Below, in pieces: positions 17,396-25,771 of a stretch of DNA of 64,000 nucleotides (its first letter is position 1; the number at the start of each line of letters is the position of its first letter). A model generated the notes under the pieces. The model was not told where the DNA came from. It made no database searches and worked only from the letters and a program-made list of their open reading frames with translations. The stretch is from assembly GCF_046506625.1 (NCBI RefSeq), contig NZ_JBKFFP010000001.1:124001-188000 (forward strand), in the 5' to 3' direction. Made by a program: the position numbers and the translations under genes. The stretch is from Zhengella sedimenti. Its GTDB lineage: Bacteria; Pseudomonadota; Alphaproteobacteria; Rhizobiales; Rhizobiaceae.

Positions 17396-19813
17396 TCAGC
17401 CCCTGAGCACGCCCCCGGTCTGCTTGGCGACATTGGCGACGATGGCCGAGGACAGCTTTTCGAAGTCCTCGTCGGTCAGCGTCCTGTCGGTCGGCTGGAT
17501 GGTGACGGCGATGGCGACCGACTTCCTGTCCTCGCCGATGGAGGCGCCCTCGAACAGGTCGAAAACGGTGACGCCGGTGATCAGCTTCCGGTCGGCGGCA
17601 GCGGCCGCGCGGGTGATGTCGCCGGCCGCGACGGTCCGGTCGACAACGAAGGCAAAGTCGCGCGTCACCGCCTGGAAAGCCGACAGGTCGAGGCGCGGCT
17701 TGGTGCGCGTGGCCTTCGCCTTGGGCTCGGGAATGGTGTCGAGATAGACCTGGAAGCCGCACACCGGGCCGGAGACATCGAGCGCTTCCAGCACCTTGGG
17801 ATGGAACTCCCCGAACCAGCCGAAGACCATCTTCGGGCCGAGGCGGATGACGCCGGAACGGCCCGGATGGAACCAGTCCGGCGCACCGGCGGCGACCTGG
17901 AGATTGGCCACGGGCGCACCCGCGGCTTCCAGCGCGGCGAGCGCGTCCGCCTTGGCGTCGGCCCAGCCGACGGGTGCGGCATTGCCCGACCAGTGGCGGC
18001 CCTCCTGGCCCATGTGGGCGGTGCCGCGGCGCACGCCGGACGCAACGCGGCGCTGGCCCTCCGGCGTGTCGGCCTCGTAGATGCCCGACACCTCGAACAG
18101 GGCCACATCCGCAAACCCGCGCTGGGCATTGCGCTGGGCTGCCGTCAGCAGGCCGGGAAGCAGCGAGGGACGCATGTCCGACATGTCGGCGGCAATCGGG
18201 TTTGCCAGTTTCAGGGCCTCGCTGCCGCCGCCGAACAGGGCGGCCTGGTCGGCGGGAATGAAGGACCAGTTGACCGCCTCCATCATGCCGCGCGCGGCCA
18301 GCGCCCGGCGGGCGGAACGCGTGCGCAACTGAAGCGTGGTGAGGATGCGTCCGGCGACCGATTCCTCGCCTTCCAGCGGAACCGGCACGATATTGTTGAC
18401 GCCATGAATGCGCATGACCTCCTCGACGAGATCGGCCTTGCCGTCGATGTCCGGGCGCCAGGACGGCACCGTCACGTCAACGACCGCCTGGGTGCCGTTC
18501 GGCTCGAAACCGAGACGGGCCAGGATGTCGAGGGATTCGGTCATGTCGACGGCGATGCCGGTCAGGCGTTTCACTTCCGACACGGGGAATGACACGACCT
18601 TGCGCTCAGGCGCCTTGTAGCCCTCGACAACGAGTTCGCTCGGCGTGCCGCCGCACAGTTCCATGACCAGATGGGTCGCCAGTTCCGCGCCCGGCACCAT
18701 GAATTCCGGGTCGACGCCACGCTCGAAGCGGTAGCGGGCATCGGTGATGATGCCAAGGTCGCGGCCCGTGCGGGCAATGTTCATCGGATCCCAGAGCGCG
18801 GATTCGATCAGCACGTCGGTGGTGGTCTCGTCGCAGCCGGAATGTTCGCCGCCCATGATACCGGCGATGGATTCCACGCCGTTGCCATCGGCGATGACGC
18901 AATTGTCCGGGCCGAGCGTATAGGTGCGCTCGTCGAGCGCCAGCACCGTTTCGCCTTCGCGCGCCCTGCGAATGACCAGGTCGCCCTTGACCTTGGCGGC
19001 GTCGAAGACGTGCAACGGGCGGCCACGGTCGAAGGTGACGTAATTGGTGATGTCGACCAAGGCATTGATGGGCCGCAGGCCGATGGCCATGAGACGCTGC
19101 TGCATCCATTTCGGCGACGGGCCGTTCTTCACGCCCCTGACCATGCGCAAGGCAAAGCCCGGACAAAGGTCGGGCGCCTCGATGGTCACCCTGACCGGGC
19201 ATTCGCCCTGGCCGGCGACGGGCATCACGGCGGCAGCCTTCAGGCGGCCAAGCCCGGCGGCGGCGAGATCGCGCGCAATGCCATGCACGCCGGTGCAATC
19301 GGGCCGGTTGGGCGTCAGGCCGATCTCGATGACCGGATCGTCAAGGCCGGCATAGGCGGCGAAGGACGTTCCGACCGGTGCATCCTCCGGCAGGTCGATG
19401 ATGCCGGAATGTTCGTCGGACAGTTCCAGTTCGCGCTCGGAACACATCATGCCATGGGATTCGACGCCGCGGATCTTGCCGACGCCCAGCGTCACGTCGA
19501 TCCCCGGAACGTAGGTGCCCGGCAGGGCCAGCGCGCCGACGAGGCCGGCGCGGGCGTTGGGCGCGCCGCAGACGATCTGCAGCGGCTTGCCGCCATTCAC
19601 ACCCGGACCGCCATCGACGGAAAGCACCTTCAGCTTGTCGGCATCGGGATGCGGCTCGGCCGTGAGCACGCGCGCGATGACGAACGGCCTGAAAGCGGCC
19701 TTGTCGTCCACGCTCTCGACCTCAAGGCCTATCATGGTGAGCGTCTCGACGATCTCGTCCAGCGTGGCATCGGTTTCAAGGTGATCCTTGAGCCAGGAGA
19801 GAGTGAATTTCAT
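17396..19813 (-). CDS. pheT: Phenylalanine-tRNA ligase beta subunit
   Basis: An 805-residue PheRS beta chain of normal length. It starts MKFTLSWLKDHLETDATLDE. The tRNA-binding EMAP-like domain covers about residues 40-150, B3/B4 editing domain about 210-385 with GIMGGEHSGCDETT, B5 domain about 400-475, and the anticodon-binding FDX-ACB domain lies at the C-terminus (ending near LTDEDFEKLSSAIVANV). With PheS it forms the alpha2-beta2 enzyme that charges tRNA-Phe and edits Tyr-tRNA-Phe. It lies 14 bases downstream of pheS and is clearly co-transcribed with it. Confidence 0.97.
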   Translation of the reverse strand: MKFTLSWLKDHLETDATLDEIVETLTMIGLEVESVDDKAAFRPFVIARVLTAEPHPDADKLKVLSVDGGPGVNGGKPLQIVCGAPNARAGLVGALALPGTYVPGIDVTLGVGKIRGVESHGMMCSERELELSDEHSGIIDLPEDAPVGTSFAAYAGLDDPVIEIGLTPNRPDCTGVHGIARDLAAAGLGRLKAAAVMPVAGQGECPVRVTIEAPDLCPGFALRMVRGVKNGPSPKWMQQRLMAIGLRPINALVDITNYVTFDRGRPLHVFDAAKVKGDLVIRRAREGETVLALDERTYTLGPDNCVIADGNGVESIAGIMGGEHSGCDETTTDVLIESALWDPMNIARTGRDLGIITDARYRFERGVDPEFMVPGAELATHLVMELCGGTPSELVVEGYKAPERKVVSFPVSEVKRLTGIAVDMTESLDILARLGFEPNGTQAVVDVTVPSWRPDIDGKADLVEEVMRIHGVNNIVPVPLEGEESVAGRILTTLQLRTRSARRALAARGMMEAVNWSFIPADQAALFGGGSEALKLANPIAADMSDMRPSLLPGLLTAAQRNAQRGFADVALFEVSGIYEADTPEGQRRVASGVRRGTAHMGQEGRHWSGNAAPVGWADAKADALAALEAAGAPVANLQVAAGAPDWFHPGRSGVIRLGPKMVFGWFGEFHPKVLEALDVSGPVCGFQVYLDTIPEPKAKATRTKPRLDLSAFQAVTRDFAFVVDRTVAAGDITRAAAAADRKLITGVTVFDLFEGASIGEDRKSVAIAVTIQPTDRTLTDEDFEKLSSAIVANVAKQTGGVLRG

Positions 19814-19827
19814 GTCCCCGTTCCTCC

Positions 19828-20913
19828 TTATGCGCTCAGGCCGCCGAACAGCGTCGGCATGTCGAGCGGGCGGAAGCCGTAATGGTTGAGCCAGCGCACG
19901 TCGGCATCGAAGAAGGCGCGCAGGTCCGGCATGCCGTATTTCAGCATGGCGATGCGGTCGATCCCCATGCCCCAGGCGAAGCCCTGATACTCGTCGGGAT
20001 CGAGGCCACCCATGCGCAGCACGTTCGGATGGACCATGCCGCAGCCCAAGATCTCCATCCAGTCGGAGCCTTGGCCGAACAGCACCTCACCGGGCCGCGA
20101 GCGGTCGCACTGGATGTCCACTTCCAGACTCGGCTCGGTGAACGGGAAGAAGGACGGGCGGAAACGCATGTTCAGGCTCGGCACCTCGAAGAAGGCCTTG
20201 CAGAATTCTTCCAGCACCCACTTCATGTTCGCCACATTCGCGGTCCTGTCGATGACGAGGCCTTCGAGCTGGTGGAACATGGGCGAATGGGTCGCGTCGG
20301 AATCGCAGCGGTAGGTCTTGCCCGGAATGACGATGCGGATCGGCGGCTTCTGGGTCTCCATGGTGCGGATCTGCACTGGCGACGTGTGGGTGCGTAGCAG
20401 CTTGCGCTCGCCGTCAGCGCCCGGATTGAAGAAGAACGTGTCGTGCATCTCGCGGGCCGGATGGCCCTCGGGAAAGTTCAGCGCGGTGAAATTGTAATAG
20501 TCGGTCTCGATGTCCGGGCCTTCGGCGATGGAAAAGCCGAGGTCGCCGAAAATGGCGGCGATCTCGTCGATGACCTGCGAAATGGGGTGGATGCGCCCGC
20601 GCTCCACCGGCGCAGCATGGACCGGCAGGGTCACGTCCACCGTCTCGCGGGCGAGCCGCGCCTCGATGGCCGCGTCGCGCAGTTCCTGGCGGCGGGCGGC
20701 GAGCGCTTCGGCGACCCGGTCACGCAGGCCGTTGATCTTCGGCCCCATTTCCTTGCGCTCGTCCGGCGTCATCCTGCCCAGGGTCTTGAGCAGTTCGGAA
20801 ACCGAACCCTTCTTGCCGATGGCGGCGACACGCACGGCCTCGATGGCCTGCTCGTCGGAAGCCGCGGCGATGTCGGCCATGATGGAGGTTTCAAGGGTAT
20901 CGAGATCGCTCAT
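19828..20913 (-). CDS. pheS: Phenylalanine-tRNA ligase alpha subunit
   Basis: A 361-residue PheRS alpha chain. An N-terminal coiled coil (about residues 1-90, with LGRMTPDERKEMGPKINGL) binds the tRNA. The class II catalytic core contains LLRTHTSPVQIRTM (motif 2 region, about residue 170), VYRCD-type KTYRCDSDATHSPMFHQLEG, and the C-terminal WGMGIDRIAMLKYGMPDLR (motif 3). It starts with ATG at 20913. A terminator separates it from rplT, so pheST has its own promoter. Confidence 0.97.
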   Translation of the reverse strand: MSDLDTLETSIMADIAAASDEQAIEAVRVAAIGKKGSVSELLKTLGRMTPDERKEMGPKINGLRDRVAEALAARRQELRDAAIEARLARETVDVTLPVHAAPVERGRIHPISQVIDEIAAIFGDLGFSIAEGPDIETDYYNFTALNFPEGHPAREMHDTFFFNPGADGERKLLRTHTSPVQIRTMETQKPPIRIVIPGKTYRCDSDATHSPMFHQLEGLVIDRTANVANMKWVLEEFCKAFFEVPSLNMRFRPSFFPFTEPSLEVDIQCDRSRPGEVLFGQGSDWMEILGCGMVHPNVLRMGGLDPDEYQGFAWGMGIDRIAMLKYGMPDLRAFFDADVRWLNHYGFRPLDMPTLFGGLSA

Positions 20914-20979
20914 TGCTGATCGCCCATGTATCCGTTGTCCGGCGGCGCTTGTAGCGCCTGTTCGTTACGCTTTGAACAG

Positions 20980-21013
20980 AAAAAACCCGCGCCAGCCCAG
21001 CCAGCGCGGGTTT
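20980..21013 (-). terminator. Terminator between rplT and pheS
   Basis: Minus-strand stem AAACCCGCGC with GCGCGGGTTT (10 bp), 11-nt loop, then a run of U. It lies 37 bases after rplT and 67 bases before pheS, ending the ribosomal-protein transcript. Confidence 0.9.
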
Positions 21014-21049
21014 CCCAAATTCACGATGTCAAGCTTGGGAAGGCGCTGG

Positions 21050-21451
21050 TCAGGAAACCGCGCTCTCAAACTCGTTCGGGGTCTTGTCCTTGAGGTATTC
21101 AAGGGCAGTCTTGGCTTGGGCCACGAGCGCGGCAAAGGCCTGCGGCTCATGGATGGCGAGGTCGGAGAGAACCTTGCGGTCGACCTCGATGCCGGCCTTG
21201 TTCAGACCGTCGATGAAGCGGCCATAGGTCAGGCCGTGCTCGCGGACGGCGGCGTTGATGCGCTGGATCCACAGCGCGCGGAAATTGCGCTTGCGGGCCT
21301 TCCGGTCGCGCGTCGCATACTGCATCGATTTCTCGACGGCCTGCTTGGCGATGCGGATGGTGTTCTTGCGACGGCCATAAAAGCCCTTGGCGGCCTTCAT
21401 AACCTTCTTGTGCTTGGCGTGGGCGGTAACGCCGCGTTTTACACGTGCCAT
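21050..21451 (-). CDS. rplT: Ribosomal protein bL20
   Basis: A 133-residue bL20, starting MARVKRGVTAHAKHKKVMKAAKGFYGRR in character and carrying RFIDGLNKAGIEVDRKVLSDL. The first 115 residues match the universal protein; a C-terminal extension of about 15 residues is usual in rhizobia. It binds 23S rRNA early in 50S assembly. It follows rpmI by 47 bases on the same strand. In many bacteria bL20 represses its own operon, but no leader pseudoknot was identified here. Confidence 0.97.
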   Translation of the reverse strand: MARVKRGVTAHAKHKKVMKAAKGFYGRRKNTIRIAKQAVEKSMQYATRDRKARKRNFRALWIQRINAAVREHGLTYGRFIDGLNKAGIEVDRKVLSDLAIHEPQAFAALVAQAKTALEYLKDKTPNEFESAVS

Positions 21452-21498
21452 GTCATGATCTCCTGATAATCAGCTGAAGCGTTTGCCGGGGCCGGGGC

Positions 21499-21708
21499 TC
21501 AGAGGCCGCCGCCATTGGGCAGGTAGTTCTTGATGACCTTCTTGGCGTCAGCCTCGGGAAGGACCATCATTCCGCGGGCATCGCGGATGAACTTGTTGGA
21601 ACGCTTGATCATGCCGTGGCGCTTGCCGGCGGCGGCAACCTTCACCTTGCCGGTGCCGGTGATCTTGAACCGCTTCTTGGCGGCCGACTTGGTCTTCATC
21701 TTGGGCAT
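21499..21708 (-). CDS. rpmI: Ribosomal protein bL35
   Basis: A 69-residue basic protein, MPKMKTKSAAKKRFKITGTG at the start and KRSNKFIRDARGMMVL in the middle, a standard bL35. ATG 21708 has AGGAGAA about 9 bases upstream; an in-frame start 90 bases further upstream is not conserved. It is a small component of the 50S subunit. The 272 bases before it (up to the infC stop) hold the infC terminator and presumably the rpmI promoter. Confidence 0.96.
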   Translation of the reverse strand: MPKMKTKSAAKKRFKITGTGKVKVAAAGKRHGMIKRSNKFIRDARGMMVLPEADAKKVIKNYLPNGGGL

Positions 21709-21923
21709 TTTGCTCTGTTCTCCTTTTGCCGGCCCGAAAGAGCCGCGTTTTTCGCCTCTCCGCAGACCAGAGCGGAAAGACAGCATGAAAACCGCCACGG
21801 CATGCCCTGCCGGGCGGCTTCGAACGACGCGTCATTACAGGATGGGCGGGCTTCGCGCAAGTCCTGCCCGACCGATTCGCCCGAACGGCAGCCGGCATCT
21901 GCCGATTGCTTGCGTCCGGCACG

Positions 21924-21953
21924 AAAAACCGGCGTCCGCGAGGAACGCCGGTT
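21924..21953 (-). terminator. Terminator or attenuator after infC
   Basis: On the minus strand AACCGGCGT pairs with ACGCCGGTT (9 bp, 9-nt loop), followed by UUUUU. It begins 28 bases past the infC stop and separates infC from rpmI-rplT, or attenuates readthrough into them. Confidence 0.85.
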
Positions 21954-21980
21954 CCGTCGTCGTTCAATGAAGGGCCGCGA

Positions 21981-22517
21981 TCAACGCGGCGCCAGCACCA
22001 TCATCATCTGGCGGCCTTCCAGCTTGGGCTCGGCCTCCACCTTGGCGATTTCCTCGACCTCGGCGCGAACCTTGTTCAGCAATTGCATGCCCAGTTCCTG
22101 GTGCGCCATCTCGCGGCCGCGGAAACGCAGCGTAACCTTCACCTTGTCGCCGTCCTCGAAGAAGCGGCGCACGGCCTTCATCTTCACCTCGTAATCGTGG
22201 GTGTCGATGTTGGGACGCATCTTGATCTCCTTGATCTCGATGGTCTTCTGCTTCTTGCGCGCCTCGGCGGCCTTCTTCTGCTTCTCGTATTTCAGCTTGC
22301 CCAGATCGAGGATCTTGCAAACGGGGGGAGAAGCGTTCGGCGAGATCTCGACGAGATCGAGACCCGCATCCTCGGCGCGCGCGAGCGCGTCCTGTATCGA
22401 AACTTCTCCGAGATTGGCTCCGTCCTCGCCGATAAGCTGGACTCGGGGGACACGGATTTCCTGGTTGGCGCGCGGGCCTTCCTTGACTGGAGGCGGCGCT
22501 CTGAACGGTCTGCGAAT
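21981..22517 (-). CDS. infC: Translation initiation factor IF-3
   Basis: A 178-residue IF-3 if translation begins at the AUU at 22517. The sequence then reads (M)RRPFRAPPPVKEGPRANQE, as in other rhizobial IF-3 proteins, with GAGGAGA 8-14 bases upstream. The longer ATG frame to 22580 would add 21 residues that do not resemble IF-3. The N-domain has VPRVQLIGEDGANLGEV and the C-domain has KMRPNIDTHDYEVK. IF-3 binds the 30S subunit and proofreads the start codon. The AUU start is the basis of its negative autoregulation in bacteria that share it. Confidence 0.93.
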   Translation of the reverse strand: MRRPFRAPPPVKEGPRANQEIRVPRVQLIGEDGANLGEVSIQDALARAEDAGLDLVEISPNASPPVCKILDLGKLKYEKQKKAAEARKKQKTIEIKEIKMRPNIDTHDYEVKMKAVRRFFEDGDKVKVTLRFRGREMAHQELGMQLLNKVRAEVEEIAKVEAEPKLEGRQMMMVLAPR

Positions 22518-22532
22518 GGTCGTGGTCTCCTC
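22515..22532 (-). promoter_or_regulatory. infC AUU start codon and Shine-Dalgarno
   Basis: Minus-strand Shine-Dalgarno GAGGAGA at 22526-22532 and the AUU initiation codon at 22515-22517. Non-AUG starts of infC are rejected by IF-3 itself, so this context decides the start and implies autoregulation. Confidence 0.8.
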
Positions 22533-22687
22533 AACTGTTTCGCCAATGAACGACATTGCCGGGCCGCTTGTTCCCGGCATTTGTGCGGCACTTCTTCCAG
22601 CCGCGCTGCAAAGTCAATAGCACAGAATGTTGCATGAATCACCTGCTGCGTTGCAAACAGGCAAGAAAGGGGAAAGAGGCTCCGACC

Positions 22688-23470
22688 ATGGACGAACAAG
22701 CCGGCCTGATCACCGTCGAGGGCAATGCCATCGCCTGGCGCCGCGTGACCGGCGGCGGGCCGGGCCTTGTCTGGCTGGGCGGCTTCAAGTCGACCATGGA
22801 CGGCACCAAGGCCCAGGCGCTCGCCGCATGGGCGCACGAAAACGGCCTGGCCTTCCTGCGTCACGACTATTCCGGCCATGGCTTGTCGGGCGGGGACTTC
22901 GCCGAGGGGACGATCTCGCGCTGGCTTGCCGAATCGCTCGCCGTCTTCGACGCGCAATCCAGCGGCCCCCAGATCCTCGCCGGTTCGTCCATGGGCGCGT
23001 GGATCGCGCTGCGCATGGTGCAGGAAATGGCCCGTCGCGGGCAGAAGGGGCGGATCGCCGGCCTTCTCCTGATCGCTCCCGCGCCTGATTTCACAAGCGA
23101 ACTGCACGGCCCGCGCCTGACCGATGAGCAGAGGCAGGCGCTGGAGCGCGACGGCTTCTTCACCGCTCCGTCGGCCTATGACGAGGCGCCTTACGTCTTC
23201 ACGCGCGCCCTGTTCGAGGATGGCGAGGCCAACCGCGTGCTGACAGGCCCGATCGACACATGGTGCCCGGTCCACATCATCCAGGGCATGGCCGATGCCG
23301 ACGTGCCCCACGCCCATGCGCTCAGGCTGGTGGAACACCTGCCCGCCGATGACGTGACGCTGACGCTCGTCAAGGATGGCGACCACCGGCTATCACGGGC
23401 GCAGGACCTTGCCCTGCTGATGCGCGCGGCGGAAAGGATGGTTGCCCGGATTCGCCGCGACAGCGTCTGA
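22688..23470 (+). CDS. Alpha/beta-fold hydrolase
   Basis: A 260-residue cytosolic alpha/beta hydrolase. The nucleophile elbow is AGSSMGAWIALR near residue 98, and the preceding segment FLRHDYSGHGLSGGDF near residue 58 forms the oxyanion region. The C-terminal VKDGDHRLSRAQDL holds the catalytic His. The protein resembles the ABHD10-like/serine aminopeptidase group. ATG 22688 is chosen because the extension to 22556 runs through the promoter region shared with infC. Substrate unknown. It is a single gene, divergent from infC. Confidence 0.85.
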   Translation: MDEQAGLITVEGNAIAWRRVTGGGPGLVWLGGFKSTMDGTKAQALAAWAHENGLAFLRHDYSGHGLSGGDFAEGTISRWLAESLAVFDAQSSGPQILAGSSMGAWIALRMVQEMARRGQKGRIAGLLLIAPAPDFTSELHGPRLTDEQRQALERDGFFTAPSAYDEAPYVFTRALFEDGEANRVLTGPIDTWCPVHIIQGMADADVPHAHALRLVEHLPADDVTLTLVKDGDHRLSRAQDLALLMRAAERMVARIRRDSV

Positions 23471-23527
23471 CACCACTGATATTTCCTTTTATTTACAGTT
23501 ATTTGTCCGTTTCTGGCAGGCGCCGTG

Positions 23528-23556
23528 CTTGAATCGCCAAAATTGCGTTCCCATCT
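23528..23556 (+). promoter_or_regulatory. Heat-shock (RpoH)-like promoter upstream of DUF2852 gene
   Basis: CTTGAA at 23528-23533, 17 bases, then CCATCT at 23551-23556. This is close to the alphaproteobacterial RpoH pattern CTTG-N18-CYTATNT (here CCCATCT, one mismatch) and lies 52 bases before the start codon. Confidence 0.45.
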
Positions 23557-23607
23557 CGAAATCAAGCGGTCGCTGTTGGCCGCTACCACCGAGAGGAATG
23601 GCTGACC

Positions 23608-24054
23608 ATGACCCAAACTGCTTTGATCAGACCTGCCTGGACCCCGGCCACGATCGGCCTGATGGTTCTGGGTTTCGTCGTCTTCTGGCCGCTTGGCCTC
23701 GCCATGCTCGCCTACATCATCTGGGGCGACCGCCTGGATGGCTTCAAGCGCGACGTGAACCGCGCCACCGATGACATGGCGCGCCAGTTCCGCGGCTGCG
23801 GCCGCAATCGCGGCCATGCCCGCACCGGCAATGTCGCCTTCGACGACTGGCGCGAAGCGGAAATCGAGCGGCTCGCCGAAGAGCGCCGCAAGATCGACGC
23901 GATGCGCGAGGAGTTCGAGATGTACATGCGCGAACTGCGCCGGGCCAAGGACAAGGAAGAATTCGACCGCTTCATGCGCGACCGCGAAGCCTCCAAGGCT
24001 GCCGAAAGCCGGCGCCCGGGCGGCGTGCCGGACATCCCGGCCAGCGACGCATAA
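23608..24054 (+). CDS. DUF2852-domain membrane protein
   Basis: A 148-residue protein with one membrane segment (about residues 15-40, GLMVLGFVVFWPLGLAMLAY) and then a charged, mostly helical cytoplasmic tail. The tail contains FDDWREAEIERLAEERRKIDA and is likely to form a coiled coil to about residue 115. This is the DUF2852 layout found in many alphaproteobacteria; the function is unknown. A heat-shock-like promoter lies upstream and a strong terminator downstream, so the gene is monocistronic. Confidence 0.9.
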   Translation: MTQTALIRPAWTPATIGLMVLGFVVFWPLGLAMLAYIIWGDRLDGFKRDVNRATDDMARQFRGCGRNRGHARTGNVAFDDWREAEIERLAEERRKIDAMREEFEMYMRELRRAKDKEEFDRFMRDREASKAAESRRPGGVPDIPASDA

Positions 24055-24082
24055 CGGCTCTTCCCTGCCCCGCCAACCATGC

Positions 24083-24113
24083 GGCCGGACCCTCCCTGGG
24101 CCCGGCCTTTTTT
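24083..24113 (+). terminator. Terminator after DUF2852 gene
   Basis: Stem GGCCGGACCC with GGGCCCGGCC (one mismatch), 5-nt loop, then TTTTTT. It starts 28 bases after the stop codon. Confidence 0.9.
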
Positions 24114-24170
24114 CTTGGCATTCACGATTGCGGATTCACGGCCGCGAGGAATCAGCTAGGATTTGCGGCC

Positions 24171-24938
24171 ATGCTGCCCGGATTCCTGACCCGCAAGACC
24201 AAGCCCCGGCCCGCCGGCCCCAGGACACGGGAACGCGTGCATAGCGTCGCCGGGCGCGAATTGCCGCTGAAGATCGTGGAAAGCGCCAAGGCCGTGCGCC
24301 TGACACTGCGCATCGGCGCGGGCGGGCAAAGCCTGCGCGTGACCGTCCCGGAAGGCCATCCCGAGCGCGATATCGACCGGTTTCTCGACCGGCATCGCGG
24401 CTGGCTGGAGTCCAGGCTGGCAAAAATGCCCGAACGCCCGGACCTGCGCCCCGGTGTCAAGCTGCCGGTATTCGGCGTACCGCACCGGATCATCCACGAG
24501 CCGGGCAAGCGTGGCACGGTGGAACGGACCGTGCTCGACGGCGAACCGGTGCTGATCGTGCATGGCGACCGGGCCCATCTGAAGCGGCGGCTGGCCGATT
24601 ACATGAAGAAGCTGGCGCGTGCCGAGATCGAACCGCTCGTCGCCAGACACGCGGCCGCGGCGGGCGGGCGGGCCGTCACGTCGATCCGCTACAAGGACAC
24701 GGTGAGCCGCTGGGGCTCCTGCTCGTCCGGCGGCGGGCTGTCCTTTTCCTGGCGCATCGCCATGGCGCCGCGCCCGGTGATCGACTATCTCGTGGCCCAT
24801 GAATGCGCGCATCTCAAGCACATGGATCATTCGCCCCGGTTCTGGAAGCTGTGCGCAGACCTCTGCCCGCGCATGGACGAATCGAAAGCATGGCTGAAGC
24901 GCAACGGGCAGGCCCTGCAGGCCATCGGGTTCAAATGA
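24171..24938 (+). CDS. YgjP-type zinc metalloprotease (M48/SprT-like)
   Basis: A 255-residue protein of the YgjP/WLM (DUF45) metallopeptidase group. The zinc motif HECAHLKHMDHSPRFWKL near residue 205 supplies two His ligands and the catalytic Glu, and the third His follows. YKDTVSRWGSCSSGGGLSFSW just before it is the family signature. No signal peptide or membrane segment, so it is cytoplasmic. The stop overlaps the ATG of the next gene. Cellular substrate unknown. Confidence 0.88.
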   Translation: MLPGFLTRKTKPRPAGPRTRERVHSVAGRELPLKIVESAKAVRLTLRIGAGGQSLRVTVPEGHPERDIDRFLDRHRGWLESRLAKMPERPDLRPGVKLPVFGVPHRIIHEPGKRGTVERTVLDGEPVLIVHGDRAHLKRRLADYMKKLARAEIEPLVARHAAAAGGRAVTSIRYKDTVSRWGSCSSGGGLSFSWRIAMAPRPVIDYLVAHECAHLKHMDHSPRFWKLCADLCPRMDESKAWLKRNGQALQAIGFK

Positions 24939-25102
24939 TGCGATCATTCCCGGCCCTGATCGCGGTGCTCCTGACCGGCCTTGCCCTGCTTGCCGCGTGC
25001 CAGAGCCTCGACCCGTCCGCGGTCCGCCCCGAGCCGCCTGCGCCGGCCGAAGACGGATACCTGCCCGGCGAAACGCCGATCCGCCCGCTTGCGGCCGATT
25101 GA
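24935..25102 (+). CDS. Small lipoprotein
   Basis: A 55-residue protein with a hydrophobic signal and a lipobox LLAAC near residue 22; the mature part of about 33 residues is Pro/Ala-rich and ends PIRPLAAD. It would be acylated at the Cys and anchored in the membrane. The ATG at 24935 overlaps the stop of the metalloprotease gene (ATGA). I know of no assigned family. It lies 21 bases upstream of trpF, which may share the transcript. Confidence 0.72.
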   Translation: MMRSFPALIAVLLTGLALLAACQSLDPSAVRPEPPAPAEDGYLPGETPIRPLAAD

Positions 25103-25123
25103 GGCTCGGGGTAAGTGCCGCCC

Positions 25124-25768
25124 ATGGACATCAAGATCTGCGGATTGAAGACGGAAGAAGCGGTGCGCGCGGCCATTGACGGCGGCGCGACCCATGCCGG
25201 CTTCATCTTCTTTGCGAAGAGCCCGCGCCACGTGGACGTGAAGACCGCCGCGCGGCTGGCGGCGCTGGCAAGCGCGGCCCACGTTCAGTCCGTCGCGGTC
25301 ACCGTCGATGCCGACGACGCCACGCTGGACGAGATCGTCCGCGTGATGAAGCCGGACATGCTGCAATTGCATGGCAAGGAAAGCCCGGAGCGCGTCGCGG
25401 CGGTCAAGGCGCGCCACGGCCTGCCGGTGATAAAGGCGCTGGCCATTTCGCAGGTGCAAGATTTCGCCAGGATCGCCCCCTACAAGGGCGTGGCGGACCG
25501 GTTCCTGTTCGATGCCAAGCCGCCGAAGGGTTCCGACCTGCCCGGCGGCAATGCCGTGTCCTTCGACTGGGCATTGCTCAAGGGGCTGGAGCCGGGCCTC
25601 GACTATCTTCTGGCCGGCGGCATTCATGCCGGCAACGTGGCGGAGGCCATCGGCATCGCCCACCCGCCCGGACTCGACATTTCGTCGGGCGTGGAAAGTG
25701 CGCCGGGCGTAAAGGACAAGGGGCTGATCGCGGCATTCCTGAAAGCAGCCAGGAGCGCCCGGACCTGA
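25124..25768 (+). CDS. trpF: Phosphoribosylanthranilate isomerase
   Basis: A 214-residue TIM-barrel enzyme that isomerises phosphoribosylanthranilate to CdRP in tryptophan synthesis. The active-site Cys is in MDIKICGLKT at the start. HAGFIFFAKSPRHV near residue 25, LQLHGKESPERV near residue 80, LAGGIHAGNV near residue 165 and DISSGVESAPGVKD (phosphate site) follow the family order. ATG 25124 is preferred; an in-frame GTG 9 bases upstream is less likely. It converges with the grpB-like gene, leaving 3 bases between stops. Confidence 0.95.
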   Translation: MDIKICGLKTEEAVRAAIDGGATHAGFIFFAKSPRHVDVKTAARLAALASAAHVQSVAVTVDADDATLDEIVRVMKPDMLQLHGKESPERVAAVKARHGLPVIKALAISQVQDFARIAPYKGVADRFLFDAKPPKGSDLPGGNAVSFDWALLKGLEPGLDYLLAGGIHAGNVAEAIGIAHPPGLDISSGVESAPGVKDKGLIAAFLKAARSART

Positions 25769-25771
25769 CCG

